A DNA stretch of 64,000 nucleotides, taken from Athripsodes cinereus. Its lineage: Eukaryota > Arthropoda > Insecta > Trichoptera > Leptoceridae. The stretch spans positions 19,290,713 to 19,354,712 of the forward strand of contig OX388309.1 in the NCBI GenBank assembly GCA_947579605.1, given 5' to 3'. Below the pieces are notes generated by a model, which was not told where the DNA came from, ran no database searches, and saw only the letters and a program-made list of their open reading frames with translations. Within the stretch, counting starts at the first letter, position 1. The number at the start of each line of letters is the position of its first letter. Positions 22,463 to 36,169 of the stretch are shown one piece after another. Both the position numbers and the translations under genes were made by a program.

Positions 22463-23335
22463 TCGATTCTTCTTCTTCTTTACGTGTCTTGTTGGATCCC
22501 TGCAACGTTGAGGACCACTTGAGTGAATCTTTTCTATACTGGGCAGCATGAAACAGCTCCTCCACAATTCTCATCCCGGCCCACTCCCGAATGTTCTGAA
22601 GCGAGGATAGCCGCTTTCATCCAACACTTCTGCAGTCCTAAAACTTCCCTTCTATGACCAGTTATAGAATAGCATATTTTTCTGCTCTCATTATGTGTTG
22701 GATTCCGCAAAGAGACAGGTACAAGAGATGCAATCCTGAGTCTCAGACTTACTCTAGAAAAGAGAATAACAATTAATAAAAACACATATATAGCATTCAT
22801 CGACCTTGAAAAAGCATTCGATAAAGTAGAATGGGACAAATGGCAGAGGCCGACCAAGAGACGCATATATGGACCAACTGAAGAGTGATATGAACTGTGG
22901 CTCATACGTAGAGCTGAAAAGACTGGCTGAGAATAGAGACGAATGGAGAAGAAAACCAAACTCGTTGCAGACCAATCCAATGGATTGTAACTCATTATAT
23001 ATATATGTGACCAAACTATGAAGTTTTAAGCACTTGCTCTACCAAATATTTCAACGTTAATTGTCATATGAGTCCAAGATATTCTTGACATTCTTCGATG
23101 GATTCACATTTCAAACGCCTCCAAGCGGGTCATAGTATTAACCTTGAGAGTCCATGTCTCGACACCATAAAGTAGAACTGACCACACATAACATTTAATA
23201 ATTTTTTGTCTGAGTTTCAAATTTATATTATCGTTACGGAGAAGATTATTCTATTAAAATCTCATCGAACTGCTTCTATTCTGCATTTAATTTCTGTTTC
23301 GGGGTCTAGATTTCCAGTCATAATGCTGCCGAAGT
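22463..23335 (-). pseudogene. LINE post-RT region split by another LINE
   Basis: Two minus-strand pieces belong together. 23012-23335 reads FKYFGSIMTGNLDPETEIKC, with later WRRLKCESIEEC in a shifted frame, the diverged YLGS-to-CETWTL-to-AFEMW region of LINE proteins. 22463-22690 reads IMRAEKYAIL, LVIEGKF, GVGRD-like and ends in a tail with (GAA)n. Several stops and frame changes show age. Between the two parts lies a plus-strand LINE fragment (22695-23008), so the younger element landed in this one. The open minus frame at 22534-22995 is part real fragment and part antisense of the inserted LINE. Confidence 0.72.
22695..23008 (+). pseudogene. internally deleted LINE copy (10.3-kb family)
   Basis: The 5' part encodes the RT start, FRKETGTRDAILSLRLTLEK and IAFIDLEKAFDKVEWDK (to about 22843), and then jumps straight to GRGRPRDAYMDQLK-like sequence, ELKRLAENRDEWR and the 3' end GGATTGTAACTCATTATATA. 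All of the RT palm with the YADD box and the thumb is missing. At the junction the sequence ACAAATGG is also present in the matching position of the full-length-type copy at 10.4 kb, so the deletion likely used an 8-bp microhomology. Nested in the opposite-strand LINE at 22463-23335. Confidence 0.8.
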
Positions 23336-25302
23336 ACTTAAACTACTTATCTCTGATTAATATATAAATGTCGATTGAGTCACCTAATTGCATGAAATTC
23401 CCGATTCACCAACATCGTTGTTATTGATGCAACTTATTGTGTAAGAGGGCCGTCCAAACCATTGCGTCGTAAACCAATGAGTAAATTGTTACAAGTTTAT
23501 TTTATTAAACTTTATTTTTAATTTTAATATAAGAATTCCATCCTACTTTCTTTAAATTCCTACCAGGGGATAACGGGGCATAAAAGATAATTTATATTCT
23601 AAAAAGCTAGATCATAATATGGATGTACCTAGAACTCACGGGAGACACCAAATATTACATACATGTTGTAATGATATGAAATACATTTCGAATTAATTAC
23701 ACTTACTTCTAATTTCATAACTTTTATAGCCCTTCGGGGAAATATTAACTCTGTGACAAATGAATGGTGGAACAATTTCACATTTTGAAATTTAATTAGT
23801 TGTATAACCAAAATTAGCATAAATCTTTTGAAGTACACGTGTAGCGAAATGTTTTGAAATTTTACTTTCCATAAGAGTTTGTATTTTAGTTACATAAAAT
23901 AATAAAAAAAATGTAATAAATATTTAAGATATAGATAATAATATTAAAATGAAATGCAATGTTAAATAAACTTTATAATACATGATATTATTTTTTTCAG
24001 TAAACTTTGGTTCTAGTTAGGTAAAAAAGTATCTAAAAATAACAATTTGATGCCAGTTTACTTATGACTGACAATGTGAGTAAGAGCTCCTGAAAGGCTT
24101 TTCCCAAATAATATAATGTCAACTAGATATTTATGATAAAATTGTTGTTCATTTCATTGTATCATCATGAACGGCTATGAAAAGAAAAAACTTCGATTGG
24201 CAGTTTTTATCTTCAACAAAAAAATACGTATAGTTTCATGTACGATTGAATATTTCGAAAAGCCACCTTTTTCGTAGCAACCTTATTTGGACTCTAATCT
24301 GCGAATATCTTCCTGTAAGAATGAGAAATGTACGTGTATAAAATCATATCAAATAACTAACATATATGTCGAATTAAGACATTGAATTCATAGAAACATA
24401 GTTAAATTGGTGTTTTATGTGTAAAACATTACATAAGCATTATTATTTTCACACAACTTACATTGTGAGATATCTTGTATTCCACACGCAGGCAGCAGGT
24501 AGTAAGCACTAAGTACTTTCTATTATTATGTCAGTTTAAACGATGTTAGGAGAATGACTGGAAGGAAAATTGAGGATCGTGTACATTTTCTGGAAGAGAT
24601 CTTTCCAAAGTAGGTGATTTATGTTGGATATTCTTAATAAAATGTATCAGAAAAGCAGATTAAATTTATTATTTATGGCGAAGTTTCGTGTTTTTTAAAT
24701 CGAGTGCTAATTATGTATAGTTAAGCAAAAACAAAAGTCTATTTTGTGTAATTTCTATGTTTAACAAGTGTTATAAACACATTTAGAAATATCGATGAAA
24801 GTAAACTAATGCCATGCCACATCGTATTATCTCTTCCTCTATGTTTTACGTGTTTTATGTTGCGTAATACGCATAAAATATACTAAAGTGGAATAGATTA
24901 TTATATTGCAAATTTATTTTATTTTTAAGGCAATGCAACGAAGACTGTAACTATGAAATTGTAACCTCTAGAAAACGCAAAGTAAAATAATAGTTGAGTA
25001 AGGTTCTTTGTATTCACAGATTGAGTGTTTTTGTATCAAAATCATGTTTTATCCACTAAAAGATATTCTATTTCAATGGAATTAAAAATATATTGACACA
25101 TACACTAATATATGTACTGCGAGTAATATAAAGAGCTTTATCTATATTAAATTTGTTTTACACATACATTTGTATAATTAAATTGTATGAAAGTAGAGGA
25201 TGTAAAAGAAGTGCGGTAGTGTCGATATATATTATGGCGTTACTTTTTTCTACATTACATGATAAAACACATAGGGCGTGAAGATATTTTATACAAGTAA
25301 AG
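23336..25302. other. no recognisable feature
   Basis: AT-rich; open frames below 75 codons, none recognised. Confidence 0.5.
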
Positions 25303-25516
25303 CTATTTACATAATTCCAGAATTCTTGAATGGAGGCCGTAGGACAAAAGAAGTGTTGGCAGACCCCAAAAAAGATGGGTCGACGATATTGTCCAAGTGA
25401 TGGCGAAACAGTGGTATCGAGTTGCTCGAGATCAAAAAGTGTGGAAAAGTTTTGAAGAGGCCTATATTCAGCAGTTGAGAGAAGAAGGCTAGCATTAAGT
25501 AAGTAAGTAAGTAATT
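25303..25516 (+). pseudogene. LINE C-terminus with (AAGT)n tail
   Basis: Plus-strand translation ILEWRP, then DKRSVGRPQKRWVDDIVQVM, WYRVARDQKVWKSF and EEAYIQQLREEG before a stop at about 25493 is the basic tail of an insect LINE protein. A microsatellite AAGTAAGTAAGTAAGTAA follows directly (25496-25514), the normal 3' end of elements that end in short repeats. 5' truncated; a single frame break near the WRP motif. Confidence 0.82.
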
Positions 25517-26636
25517 ATTTACATAAAAAATGTACAAATAGTAATGAATCGATCATTTATTTTTAGACGTTATCCAAATTTATTTATAGATATAAATTGC
25601 TGTGTATGAGCATTTTTAATTGTCAACATCGTAAAAGGGATTTAGTTTTCCTTAAACATATTATACGTAAGTATTTAAGTAGATATTTTACAAAACGATT
25701 TCTCCTGAAGGGGCTTAAACCCAGTGAACCGTCACTAATTCCCAGTAGACTTTCAGTTACCGTGAATAATCCTGATTCTACAATGGTATGAACTTACCGC
25801 CATAAATATTATACCTCGCATAGGTACATTATATTATGAAAATATCCATATATCTAAATAGTAACTTTTGCGTTACATTATACATATCGTAATATTTCGT
25901 ATATCTTCGTGAAAGCACTCGGAAAAACGAGTTTAAAAATAGAAACCCCTTTGCAGTTTCAGTATAAAGAAATAAGTTTTATTACATTCGTACATGAACT
26001 CATAGGTGTGCTTTGTAAACAGAAATTCTGGACGTAAATTAGCAACTTTTAAATATGTTTTCTAGATGTAACAAGCGTATAATCAGATCTACAATAAAAA
26101 TTGTTACTTCAAAATATAAAGAACTATCCTTGAATTATATTAAAAAATATATATTCAATGATTTTGCGATATTAATTTGTACAATGTTACTTGTTTTTTG
26201 GATATAAATCCGTGAAATATTATGAAAGTTACCCTGTTTATTTAGATTATACTTCCAGTAAAATTGTTGGCACTCCATAAATTCAGAAAATTTTTGAAGT
26301 GGAAGATTGGTTTTCCTTTCGTGTTTTTTTTAAATGGTAGGTTTACTGGCACTATTTTCACAAATGTGAGCTTTTAAAACTAATCTTAGCTAATAATCAG
26401 GTACAATAATTGAGAATGCACATAGAGATTCTAATAGTTACGTCGGTATTTGATTTTCTACTTACTACGAAATAAATATGATCAAGCAATAACCTAAAAG
26501 ATACCATAAATGCTGTCTATACCTACTAATATGCGGATTTGAAACATATATGAAAGGATGATAGTCTAGTACTTGGAATAACTATGCGAATGTAAAATTC
26601 AGTATAATTATATGAAATAGGTCAATAAAATAGTAA
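25517..26636. other. no recognisable feature
   Basis: AT-rich. A 64-codon frame at 25597-25791 shows no motif. Confidence 0.5.
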
Positions 26637-26813
26637 GGTCGGTAGCCTGAAGGTAGAGTCTCGGCCTTGTGAACAAGGGGTCCGGGGTTCGATCCCAGGT
26701 GCCGGCAAACTCCCCTTTCACGACACAAGCTTTTAGCTTACTGTGAAAGGTGTATACAGTTGTATTTGGGTTTATAACAAAACCCAGATATATCTTTAAA
26801 AAAAAAAAAAAAT
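26637..26813 (+). repeat. tRNA-derived SINE, copy 2 (best preserved)
   Basis: Head GGTCGGTAGCCTGAAGGTAG (A box), GGTTCGATCCC (B box), body GCCGGCAAACTCCCCTTTCA, TTTTAGCTTACTGTGAAAGG, TTATAACAAAACCCAGATAT and a 15-A tail. The head cannot fold as a functional tRNA with an acceptor stem, so it is not a tRNA gene. Use it as the reference for the other copies here. Confidence 0.92.
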
Positions 26814-29800
26814 TATTGTGCAATCCCAAAAGATTAAGATGAATTCAATTAAGTATTTGGAAGTGAATTAGTTTTATTATTTTTAGCAGTAAGTCCTTTT
26901 TCATCACAGTATAGTATAATGATATTTAAGTTGATTGATTCTGAAGTCATCACATCGCCATTTCAGTTGAAATAAAGTAAAAGTTATACGGTAATTCACC
27001 AAGACCACTGTGTACAATAGTAAAGAGTGTGCAGTACGTATTACTTCATAGTCTGTAGGTATTGTGAGAACACTCTTCAGTTGGATAAATAATGTTATCT
27101 TCATACACTACAACTGTTCATATATTACAATATTATACCGCATCCATGATCTCATGTAAAGTAGTAGCGTGTAGTATGTGAAGTCTAGATTCGAGCTTAT
27201 AACATTTATTCCGCACATGAATTTATGTACGAAGCTACGTCGAGACAACTTTGCATATTCACTTACAGGAAATTCTTTATGAAGTTGTGCGCCGAGCAGA
27301 GGAGTGAAGTGAAACGCTAACAATTTTGAGCTCTCATTATTAACTGCTGAAAGAAAACCTGCTATTTAAAATGATAAATAATCATACATAAAGTTTTATG
27401 ATAACAAAGAAGGAGATATCAATATTTATGTGCACTTCGAAAGTATATTTTATCCATTATAGTTCATGCAAATCTAATTTACTGAAAATTGAAGGTATTA
27501 ATACACACGGATTGAGTAATTTTCATCTCTGTATTGTTGATTAATAATCTGTATTGAAATTATTCTCAATAAGCAACGCTTCCATCTCTACGTAAGTTGT
27601 CATGAACATGAATATGAATTTAGGCTAATTTAGGAAACAGATTGAAAATAATAGTAAGCTTACAGAACTGATCAACTCTAGTAGGTACTATACTAAAACA
27701 TTTGTAGATGATATACACACAAGTAATAAATACATATTATATCTCTTTGAATAATATCTCACGAGTACTATTGAGGCTGGAACAGATACATTCTGTATGT
27801 AATTTGTTAATTTCGTTCATAGTGTAAGTAGTCCCCTGATAATCTTCGAATAATATTAATTTACTCGCTGGCTGTATGTAGCGTAGTGTAGTTTGTCACA
27901 CAGTATGTTATAAGAACGCATCGCATACATCCTATTTCATTATATGTACCTACCTACATTAGCCTAATGACACACACACTCATTTATTATGGACTGTAAT
28001 AATAATAACAACAATAATGTGACGGACTATTCCACGCTTATTTTATGAAGATACACTTTATATTGTGCCCTGGAGCTTTAACGATGTTTCTCGTTACACA
28101 TTATAACAGATACTACTTCTGACAGAGAACTTTAATACAAAATTGTGTAATGATATATTGTATGAACCAATTATAATTATACGCTCTTTCAGAAATACTT
28201 GTAATATGTTACATAGTTTTAAGATACTGCATCTAGGAAGTACCTTAAGATATAATATAGGCACATAGGTAATACACGGTGAAGACTATGTTGGGTTATT
28301 ATGACTTAATAAGTGAGTTTCATTTAGCAAAACAGTAGTTTACTATAGAACACGACGAAATTTAAAAGCAAAATAAATATGCTATTGCAGTATCTTGTGT
28401 AGGTAATATTTTATATTATGAATAGGTACTGTTAAAATGCAACAAAGAAAATAAAAACTTAAGAAAACGAATAGCCTTAAGATGTGTTAGAAAAATAGTC
28501 CAGATAATACATATGTATACCTATTTCGATATAAAATAATGTAATATGTACTTAATAATAATATATTGTAGATACTCGTAAGAATCCTTAAGAACCACTA
28601 CGCGCGCAGTAGACATTAACGCTTCCAGTAGGTACATTTACATAAATTATGCACCACGGGAAAACCTTTTCTTTTTCACTGATTTCAGATATATGTTGGA
28701 TCCTTTTTATTTTACTTTATAAAAGTAGTAGACTTTTAGTCCTGTTCCGGTCGATTGCTCAGTTAATTTTCATTTTCCCAATGGAATATCTCGATGGAAT
28801 TACATAATTCTACTTACATACACTCTCTGTACAACATGATCTGACATAGTAAAACAAGAAATACATACCATCACTTTATTTTATTCTTCCTTTATGTGAT
28901 AAAAGCAAAACATAATTAATTAAATTAATTATCTGTTTACGCAAAAAATAATTAAATTTTGTGTCATCTAATAAACTAAAGAAAAAACAATTGGAGGTTT
29001 ATTGGATCTTTTATTCATTTGTAAGACATTCTGTTACATTCATGGAATTTAATCAATTGTTGCTTAGCGATGATAAGATTTAATTAGTAGGATTTTGTAG
29101 TGATATTTTCACATTTTTCTATACGGCTCAAATAGTTCTGTGACAATCATTCATGAATCCGCAAGAAAAATACTAATTGAGACTTTATCAGTTATATAAA
29201 TAAATTAGCTCTTCTATAAGTAACATTATGTTACTAACAGTTTTATGTTACTAACCAATTGCCAGGTGTAGTGTGTTTTATAATGATGTAATAATTATCT
29301 ACAAATTTAATCGAAAGTTTGTAGGTTCCAAACGGCTACAATTTGGAAAATGATTATATTGGTTTACATATTTAATTGCTTATTGAGGAATGTTAATTGA
29401 TATTATTATAATTATAATGACATTGAGTCCATAATACCATGTATATCCTGCGGTACAATGTGGTCTTAGAAGAGAACGTCTGTAATTAAATCACTTTTTA
29501 GGAATTATAAATAAAAAAATACTGTAAAACTATTATGTATCTGTGATACACACGCAAACAGTATTTTTTTTTCAATATCTATTAGACAAAATATGAAAAA
29601 AAAACAAAGGTAGTATTATATATAGATAATTGTAAGAGCAATGAAATGAAACGTGGACAAAGTATTCGAAATGGAACTTTTGTATACATAGATACATTCT
29701 CGTTTATATAAGACGAGATACAATTCTCAGTGTTGGAATAAATAAATCGACACTCCCATAGATAACACAATGAAAGTAAACAAGACGAAATTGTATAGAA

Positions 29801-31030
29801 AAGTCTTGCTGTAATCTATAACAAGATTTGCATAATAAGTCTGAGGAGGCGACCTTTGTTATATTCATAAAGAAAGAACACGCAACGTCCATAAAAAGTC
29901 AAAAAGTAAACAGGGAGAATAAACGAATTTCAAATTAATATACACATTGTAAGTGTAAGAATAGAATATAAGGAAACTGATTTAAAAATCAGAGCACGTA
30001 GACCTTGTAGAGGATAAAGATAGGAAGATGGGACAGGGCGTAGTGCAAGGGAGATGATCTATATCAACAAACAAAGAGGGGAAAATCTATAAAATATGAG
30101 TACCTACAAGACCTCATGTAGGAATAATATTACGAAGATTTGGGTGAAATATATTGTATTAAACCCGAAAGAGAATAATGTGTGTTTGCATGGATGAGAC
30201 GTCAAATACAATATTTCAATAAATAACAATATTCATCTATCTATTCACATGTGAAATATCAAAATTTGTGATAAATATACTGTATAAACATTTTGTGTTG
30301 CACACTATGTATTCATATTTGTTTATTTAGGAAAATTAATTTTATATTAATTATGTACATACTATGTCTTTTACAGTTCCATAGATTTGTTTAGAATACC
30401 TATTCAGGATAAAATAGTTCTTATTAACAAGTGTATGAACAACAAAACATTACTTTTATAACAAGCAAAACTTTCAATGAATAATAATATAACTTGCATA
30501 TTAAACAATGTATAATGTTGGAAATAAAATTGCCTCCCAAATTTATTAGAAACTGACATGTACATTATAAAATAAAGAATTTGTTTAATCACGTTTTTAT
30601 AAACTTTTCTTACATTAACTACAATAAAAGTTATTGCATATTATACAACATAATAGAATTGTAAAGCAGTTTTTAAACAGAGTGGTAAGTGTTATTGAAA
30701 ATAATATATCAAAGATACATGAAGCACTCGTAAATAACAAAATATATCATATTGAACACATAACTAAATAGCAATTTGCCAAACGAATTTAAATAAAATA
30801 TAAAGTTGTAAGACGTTTCGAGGCAGTCTGTTACCATGTTACTTTGATAATGATAATAATATACTGTGTTGTTATTCTGTAAAAAAAAACAACAGGCGAT
30901 TCTTATAAAGTATTTCAATATTCAAGGACAATGCCAATATCAAATGTGGCAATGAAAGGTGATTCTTGAATAGGTTAACAAACCATTATTACCTAGGAGC
31001 CACGTTGAATAAATTATATCTTATAGACAC
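26814..31030. other. long AT-rich stretch without recognised features
   Basis: I see no coding, terminal repeats or tandem arrays. All open frames are under 75 codons and unrecognised. It may be intronic or intergenic. Confidence 0.5.
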
Positions 31031-31053
31031 ATTATTATTATTATTATTATTAT
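31031..31053. repeat. (ATT)n microsatellite
   Basis: About seven to eight ATT units. Flanking AT-rich sequence to 31936 shows nothing else. Confidence 0.95.
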
Positions 31054-31936
31054 ACAATTATTGCGCATAAATATTAACACCAGCGTGTGAATCGAGAAGT
31101 CATCATAGATAATATTATACATTTCATTTTAACAGATATTATCCTTGTATTGATCTTAATCTATTTGTGCAAAATATCAAATATGGATAGTTATTATTTG
31201 CATAAAAGTTGAATGACAGCTGTACCTATGCTTATTAAATAAAAAACATTTAAAATAAGGAGAAATCCATTCGAGTAACGTATACACACAGAATTAGTAT
31301 CAAATAATCAAGTACTATTATTAACGAATTCTAGATATTATACTCGTATACCTAAGAGAATTGAATAATTCTCACTCATAAAAAATAAGCTGATAGTTAA
31401 TGGGCAGTATAAAAATAAAAACTAAATAATTTAGTATCTGTTTAATAGCTAGGCGTTAAATGTTATATGGCCGATTAAAGTAAACATTTAGAATTGAACA
31501 ATAATTATATTTCCCAATATAAATAGGAACAAATTTTTAACTTTTCATCTCAACGCATGAATGAAACATAAAATTATGATAAATGGATTCTCGGAATGGA
31601 AACAGTCATTAATCTTTGGATTATTCGTCAGAGTTGGACAATATTGTAAGAAAAACTAATTAATATCAAATGACATCCACAACATCACAATGCCGTAACG
31701 TAAGACGTTAATGTCCTCACGATTATTATATGTACATACCGAGTATAATCAATTAAGTGATTATATTATATATAATATATCTAATATTATACAAAATAAA
31801 TTATACCTAACCTCATAGCCACATGGATTTTACTAATGAGATTCGAATTCTTGAAAAATAAATACATACATAGGTGGTTTGATAACAATTGATAGAACTA
31901 TATTTGAACTGATCTCAGAGGTAAATATCATAAGAA

Positions 31937-32413
31937 GTGTTCGGAAAATCGGTAACAGAACGTGATATTAGTACTGATATCGATTGGCCCCCCTGCACTC
32001 CAACTACACTAAAATCGAGTGGATTAAATTCAGTTACCATTGTAGGAAGATCCACCACACACCCGGATACCTCAGGAGTCGTTAACTCCTACTTATCCGC
32101 ACATTCAAACCAAAATTGTCCTCACGGGCGGGCCATTGGGGAGGCCTGAAGGGCCGGCCGGCCAAAACCGTTCAAAAAATTAAAAAATTCAAAAAATTCA
32201 GTTACCAGCGGAAGTGGGGCTTTTTGGATGGAGAGGAAACTAGCTGCGACTGCGGGGAGGAGCAGAGTGATTCTCACCTATTGCAATGTCCGCTGATGCG
32301 GAATGCATGTAATGTGAGTGACCTGATGATGGCGAATGACAAGGCGATATACGTCGCTGCATACTGGAGTGGCAAGGTCTGAAGTCCGAACCCGAAAAGT
32401 AAGTAAGTAAGTT
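31937..32413 (+). pseudogene. LINE C-terminus with cysteine motif and (TAAG)n tail
   Basis: 32200-32380 encodes KWGFLDGEETSCDCGEEQSD, SHLLQCPLM, DLMMANDKAIYVAAYWSG and a stop, the familiar CxC ... H ... C end of jockey/R1-like LINE ORF2 proteins, probably a nucleic-acid-binding zinc motif (CDC, HLLQC). A TAAG repeat follows (32399-32412). Upstream, 31937-32149 is open and GC-richer and may be more of the same element in another frame, but I cannot place it. A low-complexity AAAAAATT run at 32170-32200 disrupts the coding part. Confidence 0.8.
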
Positions 32414-33104
32414 AGTTGGAAAAAACCGTATCTACGTAATAAATTGCCACTCCGTAGTAGATTGATTGCATTAAATATTGTTAAATTTACGTGTAAAATT
32501 TCTTGTAATCAATATAAAGTAAAAATAAATGAAATAAAAATAATATTGAAAAAGGAAGAGTTTGAAGAAGTATATAAATAATATGTTCAATTTTGTACTT
32601 CAGATAGATACACTACATTCTGATCTTAACCAACAGGCCAAGAAACTTCCGATAGATACCTTCTAGCAAAAAAAAAAAATGGATGAAAATCTTCACCTAA
32701 TTTTTAATAATTTCCCTTTATATAATATTCAGAATCTGTTATCAGTACAAATCATCGTGTTCACCTATATTGTAAGCAATGTGAGTTTAGGGTAATATTT
32801 TCATTTACTTAATTGTATAATATAAGCAAAAAGTACTGAATGTCATCCAAAATCGATATATACGTAGTTAATAATGCAACACAAAGGTCTTCAATGTTGA
32901 CTTAGGATATTAAAGGTTCAATAGGTAAGAATGAACATGCTTATTCAACCATAAAGGTAAATATTTAATTTAGATAACATTATAAAACACAATATTATTG
33001 TTAGTTCAGCAAACAATTTGATAGCCTTACGTAATATTAGCACGACTTTATTAAAATGACATACTATTATTTAATGTTACTGAAACAGGTTGAATCTTTA
33101 ATAA
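32414..33104. other. no recognisable feature
   Basis: AT-rich, nothing identified. Confidence 0.5.
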
Positions 33105-33175
33105 TAATAATATGACTATTTATACAGCGCCGTACTGTGATAATATCACTTCAAGGGCGCTTTACATTATTTAGG
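33105..33175 (-). repeat. 3' tail of the CR1/L2-like LINE
   Basis: Minus-strand GCGCCCTTGAAGTGATATT, spacer, ACGGCGCTGTATAAATAG and (ATT)n. Same layout as the tails at 6770 and 45184. Confidence 0.72.
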
Positions 33176-35302
33176 ATCAACATCATACTGAATGATATCT
33201 TTCTGATAAAAAAAAATATACGACTGCCAGAATATCAACTGCTTTTTGAATAATAATAATACCTACATTAATAATTTAAATATACCCAAATATAATTGAG
33301 GTACTAATAAAACTAACTAATTTTATTCACAGGTGTTAAACAAATGGAAATAGTGAAATATTCAGAAATAAATTATATGCCTATCATACTCTAAAATTTC
33401 TTATGAAATGGTGTCCATCATAATAAGAAACGGTGTTATGAGTTTTATAATAATAATCATGGTTGGGATATTCATTATTTAATCATAAATATTAATTGAA
33501 ACAATTAATTAATGTCAACTTTCAAGTTCATAGACGCAGCGTTCAATAAAATAATAATGAAAGAAGAACAAATTTAATATAATCCGTCAAAATGTCGGAA
33601 TTAAATATTATATGGTTTAGAAATTTTAAGGTATTCATGAATTTATTTGAATTGAAAATTTCATATTAATTATCACTGTAATAAATTAAAGGACATTGAT
33701 TGGCACGTTTTCTTTCGTGTGTTTTTTATCTACATTATCTTCCTCTACGGTACAAACCAATATAGATTATAATTATATGATCTCGAGTTATGGCAATGCC
33801 ATGCCACCTTGCATTAAATTAATATAAAATATTTAATAAAGAATAAACATAGAAAATAATCTTTCCATTTTTACCTTTATGCAATTTATATTTCGGTACG
33901 ACAAAAACGTGAGATTGATTACATAGTCTACTGTGCTATGCTACTACAGATATAAGAAAAGGGACAAGAATAAAAGACAAGGACGAACAATCTAAAAAGC
34001 TTAGTAGAAATTATATATCCACTGTATTTTCTATGTTATAAATTAAAAAAATTGGAAAAAATCTGAAAAACATGCATGTAATTTACATAGCATCGTTGGT
34101 GTTTTCGTTTATCTTAATTTTCCATTCGTAAAAATTGAAAAGAACATAAGAAAGTACTAACAAATTTGTATATTATGAATTTATTACCAATACGATCAGC
34201 TGCTATAAATAGTAGTGGTGTACTCATTAATGTAATTACGAATGTTTATCGCGGTATATTGTCTAGGAAATTATTTCGGCGGCTTATAGGGGGGACAAAT
34301 AATCATATTATAAACTTACTTATATTTAAATATCATTGCTTACAAATGCCTACTTAGAGGAAGAGAAAAATTTCCAGCTGATCCCCTAAAATCACCAAAA
34401 CAGTAGGTAATAAAAAGGCAAAATTTCTACTTTAAAAAAAGTTTAAAAAAGTATGGAAAATCAGCATCAATTACATCAAATTCCCATACCACATAAAAAT
34501 TGTCGACGAGAAGCTGTAAAATCGAAAAACTATTTATTCTGAAATTCATATACAAAAACGACGAGACCACGAAACATCCCATTCCTATACCAAAATGATG
34601 ATTTGATGAAAGGGGAGGGGGGGGAGGGGATTTTTTTTTTGAGAAGCTGGGCGTTAATGTTTTTTTCACAAATTTGAAAGCGAAATAATAAGGTCCTTTA
34701 GTGATATATATCCATGGCAAGATACTCATACTAGTTTTAAGTAAGTTGTGATATTCTATGCTACTGCATCCCTCAGAAAACATCATTGGTACGCCATTGC
34801 CTACTTATCTTACAATAATGCGTGAACCACAATATTAAGATAATAATATAAAGTGTAACGAATTTACTAAGACTTTCTCACACACCGTTGTTCATACTAA
34901 ACACGTATGGGATATTAATAATCAGAGTACATATATTATTATAATATTACACAGTGTTATATTGTATTATGTTCTAGACGTGTACTGTGGTCTCCATAAA
35001 TTCATAAAAGGTACATAGTGGAATATTATTTTGATCATACGACTACATAAATATTATGTATTATCAATAAAACGTACGCTTCATAGTGGTTATCATTATT
35101 ATAACACTTCCATGACTCATGAGACATGACAATATAAATAAGGGTAGGTAGGTACTATGAATCGGTTTTTTTCCAAACTATGAGGTACGTAAAACTTGGC
35201 ATATTAATTGTCGTGAATTACCAAATCTTATTATAAAATTTGTTTATTTAACATTTCTGGACCCAATCGAGACTGAAAACTTAATCATATAAACAAGAGA
35301 AA
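33176..35302. other. no recognised gene; G-rich run
   Basis: AT-rich. 34610-34640 holds a G-run (GGGGAGGGGGGGGAGGGG) next to T10. A minus-strand 119-codon frame (34427-34786) has a proline run encoded by this G-tract and no recognisable domain; I do not call it a gene. Confidence 0.45.
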
Positions 35303-35470
35303 GTCGGTAGCCTGACGATAGAATCTGAGACTTTCAATCCAGTGATCCTGAGTTCGATTCCTTCTACCTCTACCTGACACAGTATGTTACATGACACAAA
35401 CATGTAACTTACTGTGACAGTTTGCATGCTATATTTAGGTTTATTTTGAATCCTGAATCATCCTAAAAAA
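35303..35470 (+). repeat. tRNA-derived SINE, copy 4 (diverged)
   Basis: GTCGGTAGCCTGACGATAG then GAGTTCGATTCC, TAACTTACTGTGACAG and ATTTAGGTTTATTTTG line up with copy 2 but with many changes; oldest of the four. Confidence 0.7.
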
Positions 35471-36169
35471 TTACGTAACGTGCAACGAGTCATCTTAGAA
35501 ATATTAAGATATTTTTGAGACTTTAATAACGGTCAGAATGTCATCTCTACGTAAACATCAAAATTTATAATTAGTATTTATACCTAATTTCATGAGCTCA
35601 ACAGAAACATTCTGCAAGTGTTATATGTTGATAACATTGACTGAATTGTTTTCTTCGGTCTTTCAATGCATTAAAGTTATTCAGTATTGCTGAGAAAAAA
35701 TAATAGTCGATAGTTTAGAAATTTGCCGCTCATCCTGAATGCTTTTTTTGTGCGCTGGCTTCCCCATTTGTGTAAAATTCCGTAAAGATATATTAAGGTT
35801 TGGAAATAATTAAATTGAAAGCTGACAAACAGATGATGTTTTTTGATATGAATATCGGATATTCCGTAATACGCATTAAATTCGTAGTAGAGAAGATTCT
35901 CGATAGTTGTTATGATATAAATAGGCGCGTAACTGTGAACAGATATTAAACAAAATCTTCAACTCTGTTTACATAAGAGCAGATTGATGTGTATTTATTT
36001 GAATGGATCATCCTGTTTCAGCATGAAATATTATTTGTTGGTTATGAAATCCGACGTGAATATAAAATAATAATTGTACTTTTATATGAACTTTATTGGA
36101 AACAATGATGTCTCTCAAATTTTTATTTATAATTTTACGTGCGCTCAAAAGTAATACCATCCTTTAAAT
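35471..36169. other. no recognisable feature
   Basis: AT-rich, nothing identified. Confidence 0.5.

Noticed and set aside
26608..26829. A tRNA gene at the GGTTCGATCCC box
   Set aside because: No acceptor stem or anticodon arm; the same head occurs on SINE bodies elsewhere in the window.
34427..34786. Minus-strand 119-codon frame
   Set aside because: Contains a homopolymer-derived proline/lysine run and no recognisable domain; likely chance.
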